64,000 nucleotides of DNA from Bremerella sp. P1 (lineage in GTDB: Bacteria > Planctomycetota > Planctomycetia > Pirellulales > Pirellulaceae): the NCBI RefSeq assembly GCF_028748185.1, contig NZ_CP118164.1:1488001-1552000 (forward strand), read 5' to 3'. Positions 54,790 through 61,763 of this stretch are shown here, in pieces. The first letter of the stretch is position 1, and each line of letters starts with the position of its first letter. The position numbers were made by a program, and so were the translations under genes. The notes below the pieces were generated by a model. The model saw nothing but the letters and a program-made list of their open reading frames with translations. It was not told the DNA's origin and searched no databases.

Positions 54790-56400
54790 GTGCTCAACCG
54801 ACGTCCACTCAAACACAAATTGATCATTGGCAGCGGTCTGCTGCTGGCGTTGGTGCTCGCGCTCTTTATCGTGACCATCACCGGCGGTCTCTCGTATCGG
54901 CAAGTCGCTCGCGACATTAGTGCGCGTTCGGTGGAACTCCCCCTAGCAATCGACTTCTCGCTGGCCGTAACCGAGCTTCGCCACACACTGAATCAAGCAC
55001 GTAACTCCAAGCGTTTTGGCTTTCACGATTCGACAACCGATCCTCCCCTCTTGCGGGAAGAATTCCGAGCCAAGTTCCTATCGGTTCAGGAAGCGCTTAG
55101 GCGGTACGAAGATCAGCTCAACCGCAGCGGTGCCGGCGATAGCGACATCGGAGACGACTCGGACGAACGCGATACGATCGGCGAAATCCACGGCTCGATC
55201 CAGAAGCTGGATGCCCAATACCAGGACGCCGACTGGTACCTGAACGATATCAAGAACGATGAACTGATCGCCGAGATCGATCAACTGCATGTGTTGGCCA
55301 AGAAGCTCCCCTCGTTTTTGATCGAGGACATGCAGCAGCTCAAAGACGAAGTCCGCGGGCAGTATCGTCTATGGATTACGGCTTCGGTGATGGTGATCTC
55401 GCTGACCGTCTGCGCAATCATTTCGGCCGCATATGCCTGCTGGCGATGGCTGTTCAGTCCGCTCAAGATCCTGATGGATGGTTCGCGACGCGTCGCCAAC
55501 GGCGATTTCGAGCACCGCATTCAACTGGAAGGCCACGCGGAACTGGCCATTCTGGCCGATGCCATGAACGCGATGACCAATCGCTTCCAGGCCATCGAAA
55601 GCAACCTGAACGAACAGGTTCAGGACCGCACCAAGCAGGTCGTCCGCAGCGAACAGCTGGCCAGTGTCGGCTTTTTGGCGGCCGGCGTGGCTCATGAAAT
55701 CAACAATCCGCTGGCATCGATCGCCTTCTGTGCCGAGTCTCTTCGCTCGCGCATCAACGAAGGCGAAACCGATCCCGACGGAGAAACGACCCATTTCCGC
55801 GATAGCGACGTAACCGTATTACAGACCTACTTGGGAATGATCGAAGAGGAAGCGTTCCGGTGCAAAGAAATCACCGAACGCCTGCTCGACTTCTCGCGTC
55901 TAGGAGATGTCGAGAAGACCGAAACCGACGTGCGAGATCTGGTTCAAGGCGTGATCGACATGGTCCGCCACTTGGGCAAATATCGTGAAAAGAACCTGAT
56001 CTTCGAGGACGACCAGGTCGCCCTCGCACCGGTCAATGGACCGGAAATCAAGCAAGTCGTGCTCAACCTGATTACCAATGCCCTGGACAGTATCGATCCA
56101 GGTGGACACGTGCTGGTAAAGGTGAGCGAAGAACGCGGACAGGTCCAAGTCAGCGTCAAAGACGACGGCTGTGGCATGACCGAAGAAGTTCGACGTCACT
56201 TGTTTGAGCCGTTTTTTACCCGACGCCGGGATGGCCAAGGGACAGGACTGGGGCTATCGATTTCGTACCGTATCGTAAGTGACCATGGCGGTCAGATCGA
56301 TGCGTGGAGCGAAGGGCCAGGCCTCGGAAGTGAGTTTAGTTTTACGCTGCCATGCAGGGAAGCAAGTAAGCGAAATGAGCGAAGACACCAAGCAGCCTGA
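54790..56400 (+). CDS. membrane sensor histidine kinase
   Basis: A 536-residue kinase. Membrane helices lie at about 12-32 and 195-220, with a 160-residue helical extracytoplasmic sensor between them. A HAMP segment follows (about 220-275, SPLKILMDGSRRVANGDFEHRI), then the dimerisation helix with the phospho-acceptor His in VAHEINNPLASI (about residue 302). The ATP-binding domain has NLITNALDSI (N-box), DDGCGMTEEVRRHLFEPFFTRR and GTGLGLSISYRIV. The start is GTG 54790, with AAGGAGG upstream. The stop overlaps the response regulator start by 26 bases, so the two form a coupled pair. Confidence 0.93.
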   Translation: MLNRRPLKHKLIIGSGLLLALVLALFIVTITGGLSYRQVARDISARSVELPLAIDFSLAVTELRHTLNQARNSKRFGFHDSTTDPPLLREEFRAKFLSVQEALRRYEDQLNRSGAGDSDIGDDSDERDTIGEIHGSIQKLDAQYQDADWYLNDIKNDELIAEIDQLHVLAKKLPSFLIEDMQQLKDEVRGQYRLWITASVMVISLTVCAIISAAYACWRWLFSPLKILMDGSRRVANGDFEHRIQLEGHAELAILADAMNAMTNRFQAIESNLNEQVQDRTKQVVRSEQLASVGFLAAGVAHEINNPLASIAFCAESLRSRINEGETDPDGETTHFRDSDVTVLQTYLGMIEEEAFRCKEITERLLDFSRLGDVEKTETDVRDLVQGVIDMVRHLGKYREKNLIFEDDQVALAPVNGPEIKQVVLNLITNALDSIDPGGHVLVKVSEERGQVQVSVKDDGCGMTEEVRRHLFEPFFTRRRDGQGTGLGLSISYRIVSDHGGQIDAWSEGPGLGSEFSFTLPCREASKRNERRHQAA

Positions 56401-57769
56401 GTCGCTGAAGATATTGTTTGCCGATGACGAGAAGTCGCTCCAGAAGCTGATGGGGCTCGAACTTCCGCGTCTCGGCCACACGGTTACCGTCTGCCCGGAC
56501 GGCGTTACCGCGATTGCCGCACTCGAAAAGGAAGACTTCGACTGCCTGCTGGTCGACCTCGACATGCCCGGCAAAGGGGGCATCGATGTCATCAAGAAGG
56601 CAAAGGAGACCAAGCCGGACACCGAAGCGATTATTCTGACCGGCAAGTCGTCGACCGAAAGCGCGATTGCCGCGGTCGAGTTCAAGGTATTCGCCTACCT
56701 GACCAAGCCATGCCGCTTGATGGAACTGAAGACGCTGCTGGAAGGGGTCTACAAAAAGCGCGAGCAAGACCGCCGTATCAAAGCGCTGACCAGCCGCCTG
56801 GACCGCATCGAAGGCAAGTCGAAGCTGATCGGTGACTCGGGCGCGATGGAGATCGTCAACAAGATGATCGCCAAGGTCGCTCCGTCGAATTCGGCCGTGC
56901 TCATCCGCGGTGAAACGGGTACTGGTAAAGAGCTGGTCGCCAAAGCAATTCACGATCAGAGTCTGCGTCACGCACAACCGTTTGTCGCGGTGAATTGTGG
57001 TGCATTACCTGAAAACCTGATCGAAAGTGAACTGTTCGGTCACCGCAAAGGAGCGTTCACCGGGGCGGAAGAAACCCGCATCGGTCTGTTTGAAGTCGCT
57101 CATGGTGGTTCGCTTTTCCTCGACGAAATCGGCGAGCTTCCCAAGGCGCTGCAAGCCAAACTGTTGCGAGTGCTGGAAACGGGCGAGATCCGTCGCGTGG
57201 GCGAGAACAGCTCGATCAAGGTCGACGTTCGCATCATCAGCGCGACCCACCGTCACATCGAAGACATGGTGAAGGATGGCGACTTCCGCGAAGACTTGAT
57301 GTTCCGCATCAACACCTTCGAGATTCAGTTGCCGCCGCTACGGGAACGAACCGAAGACATTCCCCTGTTGGCCGAGCACATCAGTCGCCGCTTCTGGCCG
57401 ACCATTCCGATGACGCACACGGTCTTCGCGACGGAGACCATTCACGCCCTCAAGTCGCACTCGTGGCCTGGCAACGTGCGTGAACTGGCTAACGTTGTCG
57501 AGCACGCCACGATTCTGTGCGAAGAGTTACCGATTCAACCGCAGCATCTGCCGCGTCGCTTCAGCGAACAATCATATGCAGCGGGTCCACCGGAACTACG
57601 AGCGGTGAGTGGTCCGATGTCGCTGCGTGAGCTCGAAATGCAGGCCATCCACGACGCTTTGGATCGTCACGATGGCAACAAGCCGCAAGCGGCTGAAGAG
57701 CTGGGGATTAGCTTGAAGACGCTGTACAACAAGCTGAACCAGGCGACGGCCAGCGAGAAGTCGGCCTAA
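56375..57769 (+). CDS. NtrC-family sigma-54 response regulator
   Basis: A 464-residue protein. A receiver (about 10-125; phospho-acceptor Asp in CLLVDLDMPGKG) is followed by a sigma-54 activating AAA+ domain: Walker A GETGTGKE near 180, the GAFTGA loop near 226 that touches sigma-54, and FLDEIGELP. The Fis-type helix-turn-helix LDRHDGNKPQAAEELGISLKTLYNKL ends the protein. The ATG at 56375 lies inside the kinase gene (26-base overlap), and the protein is its probable partner. Target promoters would carry the -24/-12 sigma-54 motif; none was found with confidence in this window. Confidence 0.94.
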   Translation: MSEDTKQPESLKILFADDEKSLQKLMGLELPRLGHTVTVCPDGVTAIAALEKEDFDCLLVDLDMPGKGGIDVIKKAKETKPDTEAIILTGKSSTESAIAAVEFKVFAYLTKPCRLMELKTLLEGVYKKREQDRRIKALTSRLDRIEGKSKLIGDSGAMEIVNKMIAKVAPSNSAVLIRGETGTGKELVAKAIHDQSLRHAQPFVAVNCGALPENLIESELFGHRKGAFTGAEETRIGLFEVAHGGSLFLDEIGELPKALQAKLLRVLETGEIRRVGENSSIKVDVRIISATHRHIEDMVKDGDFREDLMFRINTFEIQLPPLRERTEDIPLLAEHISRRFWPTIPMTHTVFATETIHALKSHSWPGNVRELANVVEHATILCEELPIQPQHLPRRFSEQSYAAGPPELRAVSGPMSLRELEMQAIHDALDRHDGNKPQAAEELGISLKTLYNKLNQATASEKSA

Positions 57770-57778
57770 GAGGATATA

Positions 57779-57812
57779 ACCCCTAACCCTCTCCCCTCAG
57801 GGGCGAGGGGAC
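57779..57812. repeat. single REP palindrome D
   Basis: CCCTAACCCTCTCCCC, TCA, GGGGCGAGGGGAC. It lies between the stops of the response regulator (9 bases) and the converging 57840 gene (27 bases) and reads GTCCCC-first for the latter. Confidence 0.8.
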
Positions 57813-57839
57813 TGGAAGTACGACCTGCGGCATCTAGCC

Positions 57840-58277
57840 TCACGGATCGCTCCCGGATCGTTGAGACCAACTCTTCCGGACCAAAGCATTCGTCTCCTCA
57901 CAGGTCAGGACGGATTTCACCCACAGTCCGAAGTCGGTGTCGTCGTCGCTTTCGGCGTAGAACTGCGTAATGATCGGGGGTGAGACCTCGTAGGAGGCTT
58001 CGATCAGCAGTCCTTTCTGCCGGATCTCCAGATGCCTGAGTGCGCCTTCCCAAACGTGATGGTGAATGATGATCTCTGGCGAGACGGGGATCGCTTGTCC
58101 CTCCCACCACAGATAAAAATTCGCTCCAACCAAGAATAGGCCGAGTCGCTGCTGGCCCAGGTCTGCGTAAAGACCGATCCACTTGTCGGGCATTACCTCG
58201 CCGCGAAATAATTCGGCGTCTACCTCGAACGAACGCGGATCGGAGCACTCCAGGAAGTCTGCTAGTTGAATTTCCAT
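57840..58277 (-). CDS. hypothetical protein of 145 residues
   Basis: A soluble acidic protein with no signal peptide. Features are QQRLGLFLVGANFYLWWEGQAIPVSPEIIIHHHVWEGAL (about 43-81; quoted by position), three consecutive histidines and a high aromatic content. It may be a small alpha/beta domain of an immunity-type or SMI1-like kind, but I do not recognise it. It has REP palindromes on both sides (57779-57812 and 58353-58391). Confidence 0.55.
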   Translation of the reverse strand: MEIQLADFLECSDPRSFEVDAELFRGEVMPDKWIGLYADLGQQRLGLFLVGANFYLWWEGQAIPVSPEIIIHHHVWEGALRHLEIRQKGLLIEASYEVSPPIITQFYAESDDDTDFGLWVKSVLTCEETNALVRKSWSQRSGSDP

Positions 58278-58352
58278 TGTTCCGATTCGAACAACCTAGC
58301 CTGCTGGACTTTGTTTTGTTCTCAATCGCTTAGGGCTTGATGAGAGAGAGAG

Positions 58353-58391
58353 ACCCTCACCCTAACCCTCTCCCCTCAGGGGAGAGGGGAC
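58353..58391. repeat. single REP palindrome E
   Basis: CCCTCACCCTAACCCTCTCC, then CCTCAGG and GGAGAGGGGAC. It lies about 40 bases past the lexA stop and reads GTCCCC-first in the lexA direction. Stem arms CTCTCCCC/GGGGAGAG are perfect. Confidence 0.85.
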
Positions 58392-58430
58392 ATGATTTGG
58401 TGAAGACGCTCGCCTGATTGAGCGAGCGTT

Positions 58431-59042
58431 CTAGAACTTTCTTACCACGCCAATCACCACGCCGCGGACTTTTGCGTTTTTGACGTAGATGGGCTGCATG
58501 CTGCTGTTGGCGGGTTGCAGACGGATGCGGTTCTTTTCGGGGTACCAATACTTGAGGGTCGCTTCCCCTTCGTCGGTCTCGGCCACGACGATCTCGCCCG
58601 GGCGAGCCGTTTCCTGCTGTTTGACGACGACGTAGTCCCCTTCGTCGATGTGGGCTTCGATCATCGAGTCGCCGGTGACTTCCAGCACGAAATGGTCTCG
58701 GTGGCTGAACATCGAGCCGAAATCGACCCGTTCGTCCTGGCCGATGGCTTCATGCAGGACGCCGGCGGCGATTCGCCCGACAAACGGCAGGCCGGTCTCT
58801 TCTTCGGTCTCGACCTTCAGTTGGATGGCCCGAGACATGTTCTTCTCGCGCGAGATAAGTCCTTTGCGCTCCAAGGCTTTCAGATGGCACACGACGCCGT
58901 TGGGCGAGCTGATCTCGAATTCTTCCCCGATCTCTCGCACGGTGGGACCGTAGCCGCGAGACTGGATCTTCTCGCGGATGAAGTAGAAGACGTCCTTTTG
59001 TCGTTTGGTAAGAGAATCGGTGGCCGACTGCGAACTTGCCAT
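58431..59042 (-). CDS. lexA: LexA-type SOS repressor
   Basis: A 203-residue LexA. The N-terminal winged helix (about 12-75: LTKRQKDVFYFIREK, GYGPTVREIGEEFEIS, LKALERKGLISRE) binds DNA. The self-cleavage site is the Ala-Gly in RIAAGVLHEA (about residues 91-93), the catalytic Ser is in GDSMIEAHIDEGDYVVVK (about 130), and the Lys is in EATLKYWY (about 168). It represses DNA-repair genes and is cleaved when RecA is active. The promoter region carries a palindrome within a -35/-10 spacer, so autoregulation is expected. REP palindrome E follows its stop. Confidence 0.95.
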   Translation of the reverse strand: MASSQSATDSLTKRQKDVFYFIREKIQSRGYGPTVREIGEEFEISSPNGVVCHLKALERKGLISREKNMSRAIQLKVETEEETGLPFVGRIAAGVLHEAIGQDERVDFGSMFSHRDHFVLEVTGDSMIEAHIDEGDYVVVKQQETARPGEIVVAETDEGEATLKYWYPEKNRIRLQPANSSMQPIYVKNAKVRGVVIGVVRKF

Positions 59043-59107
59043 GTCCTGAAATCCTGATCCGTCGCGGGTCTCCCCCTTCCGGCGTGGAAAGGTGATGTCG
59101 GAATTAG

Positions 59108-59136
59108 AGCCTATCTACATGCTGTACAGATGTCAA
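59108..59136 (-). promoter_or_regulatory. lexA promoter with overlapping palindromic operator
   Basis: On the minus strand TTGACA (59136-59131) and TAGGCT (59113-59108) are 17 bases apart. The spacer holds CTGTACAG (59122-59129) flanked by ACAT (59117-59120) and ATGT (59130-59133). Such a position suits a LexA autoregulatory site. The half-site resembles CTGT-type boxes, but the planctomycete consensus was not checked. Confidence 0.55.
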
Positions 59137-59303
59137 CTCCTATAACGCGCAAGGTCTACCGATTTTCTTGCTATCCCCTGATTCTGACGTAGGGTTCAGT
59201 TGACTCATTGCCGTGAATCGCCGGCCAGCGGAACTCCCCCTCTCGTAGGCATGGACTTTCACGTTTCCTACTTTTCGTCGCTCCTTTCTCAAGGAACGGT
59301 CCC

Positions 59304-59492
59304 ATGCTCCCCAAGATTCTCAATTTTTTACGAAGCGAAGATGGTCCCACGGCCGTAGAGTACGCGGTCATGATGGCCATGATCCTGCTGGCTTGCTTAA
59401 GTGCGATCTTCTTCTTCGGTCAGCAAACGGTCGCAAGTTACAACTATTCAGCCAGTGAAATCGAACGCACATTCCCAGATTTGGGTGTGTAA
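59304..59492 (+). CDS. Flp-family type IVb pilin
   Basis: A 62-residue prepilin. MLPKILNFLRSEDGPTAVEYAVMMAMILLA has the class IVb processing context (Gly-x-x-Ala-Val-Glu-Tyr, with the Glu at position +5 of the mature pilin) followed by the hydrophobic assembly helix. AAGGAACGG precedes the ATG. No tad/rcp assembly genes are nearby, so it is an orphan here or a minor pilin used by a distant Tad system. It converges with the NagB-PIG-L gene. Confidence 0.88.
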   Translation: MLPKILNFLRSEDGPTAVEYAVMMAMILLACLSAIFFFGQQTVASYNYSASEIERTFPDLGV

Positions 59493-59534
59493 AAAAGAGA
59501 AGGCTGCCAGGTCGGTTCTTCCCCAGCAGCCTTC
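59491..59534 (-). terminator. intrinsic terminator of the NagB-PIG-L gene
   Basis: On the minus strand GAAGGCTGC and GCAGCCTTC (9-bp stem, 59534-59526 and 59507-59499) are followed by TCTCTTTTTT. The stop codon of the pilin gene overlaps the T-run. Confidence 0.87.
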
Positions 59535-59564
59535 GCAGTTCGATCAATCTTGCCGTGTCGGATG

Positions 59565-61454
59565 TTAAAGCGGTTGCCCGTTCCAGCGAACGAACGCTTC
59601 CATGGCGAAGTACTCTGGCAATCCGATCTTGTTGTAAGAATCGGCCGTGCCTGTGTTGCGGTCTTCGGCTCGTTCCCAGAACTCGCGTGGATCGGTACCC
59701 GGGAACAACGCGCTATCCTTCTGGCTCTCGTGCATGAAGATCGCTTGTCGCTTCTTGAACATGTCGTTCGGTGAAAGCGGCACGCAAATCTCGATCTCGT
59801 GCAGTGGATACTCTTGCCAGGCACCGCGGTAAAGCAGTGCTTCAGGACGGCTGCCTGTTTCGGCTTCGATTTCCAGCAAGGCGTTGAAGATCGCCATCGC
59901 ACATACGCGGTGCGTACCGTGCGGGTCGGAAAGGTCACCGGCGATGTAAACCTGGTCAGGCTTCACCTCCAGGATCAGCTGCTTAACGATCTTCACGTCT
60001 TCGTCGCCCAGCGGGTTCTTGGCAACCTTACCGGTGCGATAGAACGGCAGATCCAAAAAGTGCAGATGCTCTTCTTGGCAGCCTGCTTTCAGGGCCCCGG
60101 CGATCGCTTCGCTGCGGCGGATCAAGCCTTTGATGGTCAGCACCGCGTCGATGTCCGGCTCGCCTGGTGGCTTGGCCGCGAGCGACTCGACGACCTGCTT
60201 TTCGACCTCGGCCGACTTCTTTTCTTCGATGCCAAACAGACGGTTGTACTGCGTGACAAAGTCGGCAAAACGCTGGGCATCGTGGTCAAATACCGCGATA
60301 TTACCGCTGGTCATGTAGGCGACGTGGGCTTCGTGACCATCGTCGACCAGGCGAATGAGCGTGCCGCCCATGCTGATCACGTCGTCGTCCGGGTGCGGAC
60401 TGAAGCAGATGGCCTTCTTCTTTTCCTTGCCGGCTGGATGATACTCGATGGTATCCATCATCCAGCGAAACACGCGGTGAGCCAGGCTCGGTGCGGGGCC
60501 GTGATGACGCAGCAACTGGTGCAAGTTGTGCTGACGGAAATCGTCATCATCCAACTTCAGCAGGGCCTTGCCGGTCTTTTCGCAAAGCCACAGCACGGCT
60601 CGCTTGATCATCGTCTGATCCCACTGGACCTCGCCTTCGGTCCATGGCTCGGCAACCGCGGTCAGCTTGCTGGCCGCTGCCTCGTCGATATAGACCGACG
60701 TGTCGCGATGTTCCTGCAAGATGGTCGCCGGTACGCGGTTGGTAATGGGACCTTCAAGCGTGTCGCGAATGATCGACGATTTACCTTGCCCCAAAGCCAG
60801 GAGCAAGATCTTGCGAGCTTCCAGAATCGTCCCGATGCCCATCGTAATGGCCTGGTGCGGAACGTTCTCTTCATGGAAGAAATCGGAAGCGGCACTCCGA
60901 CGCGTAATCGGGTCGAGCGTGCACAGCCGAGTGCGGCTGTTGCGGATGCTAAAAGGCTCGTTAAAGCCGATGTGACCGTTGGAGCCAATGCCCAGCAGCA
61001 TCAGGTCGATACCGCCTGCTTCGCGGATCTTACTTTCGTAGTCATCGCAATAAGCATCAACTTCATCCAGCGGAATTGTGCCGTCTGGGATGTGAATATT
61101 CTCCGAAGGAATATTCACATGCTGAAAGAAAACCTCGTGCATCGTTCGGTGGTAACTTTGCAGTTGGTCAGGCTTCAGGCCGTAGTACTCGTCCAGGTTG
61201 AAGGTAATGACATTGGAAAGATCCAATCCTTCGTCCTGGTGCATGCGAACCAGTTCTCGATAGACGCCCATGGGCGTGGAACCGGTTGGAAGTCCAAGCA
61301 CAGCGGTCGCTTTTTGAGCTTGTCGTTCGCGAATGATCGCAGCGACGATTTCAGCGACGTGGCGAGAGAGGGCTTCGCTAGTGGAAAAAACAGCGCAAGG
61401 CAAAGCAGTTGACTGGATCGACATCTCAGGTCGATCAGCGGTTCGTTCAGTCAT
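59565..61454 (-). CDS. nagB: glucosamine-6-phosphate deaminase fused to a PIG-L deacetylase-like domain
   Basis: A 629-residue bifunctional-looking protein. Residues about 15-290 form NagB: VLGLPTGSTPMGVYREL, FNLDEYYGLKPDQLQSY and GIGSNGHIGFNEP carry the phosphate-binding and catalytic residues for glucosamine-6-phosphate to fructose-6-phosphate plus ammonia. Residues about 345-620 form a PIG-L/LmbE zinc deacetylase: FSPHPDDDVISMGGTL (metal-binding HPDDD) and GDLSDPHGTHR. Long NagB forms of this kind occur in Bacteroidetes and planctomycetes; the second domain may remove an acetyl group from an N-acetyl sugar. Cytosolic, and likely part of amino-sugar catabolism. It is divergent from the ThuA gene. 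Confidence 0.93.
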   Translation of the reverse strand: MTERTADRPEMSIQSTALPCAVFSTSEALSRHVAEIVAAIIRERQAQKATAVLGLPTGSTPMGVYRELVRMHQDEGLDLSNVITFNLDEYYGLKPDQLQSYHRTMHEVFFQHVNIPSENIHIPDGTIPLDEVDAYCDDYESKIREAGGIDLMLLGIGSNGHIGFNEPFSIRNSRTRLCTLDPITRRSAASDFFHEENVPHQAITMGIGTILEARKILLLALGQGKSSIIRDTLEGPITNRVPATILQEHRDTSVYIDEAAASKLTAVAEPWTEGEVQWDQTMIKRAVLWLCEKTGKALLKLDDDDFRQHNLHQLLRHHGPAPSLAHRVFRWMMDTIEYHPAGKEKKKAICFSPHPDDDVISMGGTLIRLVDDGHEAHVAYMTSGNIAVFDHDAQRFADFVTQYNRLFGIEEKKSAEVEKQVVESLAAKPPGEPDIDAVLTIKGLIRRSEAIAGALKAGCQEEHLHFLDLPFYRTGKVAKNPLGDEDVKIVKQLILEVKPDQVYIAGDLSDPHGTHRVCAMAIFNALLEIEAETGSRPEALLYRGAWQEYPLHEIEICVPLSPNDMFKKRQAIFMHESQKDSALFPGTDPREFWERAEDRNTGTADSYNKIGLPEYFAMEAFVRWNGQPL

Positions 61455-61577
61455 GATTCTCGTTGTTCAGGTTGTAGGAAAGCGAAGGTGTCCCCCCGCA
61501 GCAAATTAAATCTCGAACCGAATCGGCAAGTATGAACGATCGCGCAGAGCTTGAATAGGGAGCCATTCACTCCATTG

Positions 61578-61610
61578 CGTGAATTCCTTGCAAAATACCT
61601 ACAATTCACG
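61578..61610. promoter_or_regulatory. 8-bp inverted repeat, operator candidate
   Basis: CGTGAATT (61578-61585) is the inverse of AATTCACG (61603-61610), about 17 bases apart, between two divergent genes. A dimeric repressor could bind it; no regulator gene is adjacent. Confidence 0.3.
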
Positions 61611-61675
61611 GGACTTATTTAGGAAGACCTTTGGCGAAAAGCCACTATATTGGAATAAGTCGAAAAACTTAATTT

Positions 61676-61707
61676 TTGCCTAGGCTCATCCCCTAATTCC
61701 TAGGCAA
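61676..61707 (+). promoter_or_regulatory. 9-bp inverted repeat in the ThuA leader
   Basis: TTGCCTAGG (61676-61684) and CCTAGGCAA (61699-61707) form a perfect inverted pair 57 bases before the ATG. It could be an operator or an RNA hairpin. Confidence 0.35.
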
Positions 61708-61763
61708 TGAATGCGACCCAGACCTTGTCCAAAAACCGTATTCCTTCAGCCCACCCAAGTGCC

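Larger units (their letters stand above)
61455..61763. other. 309-base divergent intergenic region
   Basis: It separates the NagB-PIG-L and ThuA genes and holds two inverted repeats described separately. The part near 61500-61570 shows nothing else. Confidence 0.5.

Noticed and set aside
59799-61412. 537-residue plus-strand open frame
   Set aside because: It is antisense to the NagB-PIG-L gene, which has textbook motifs on the minus strand.
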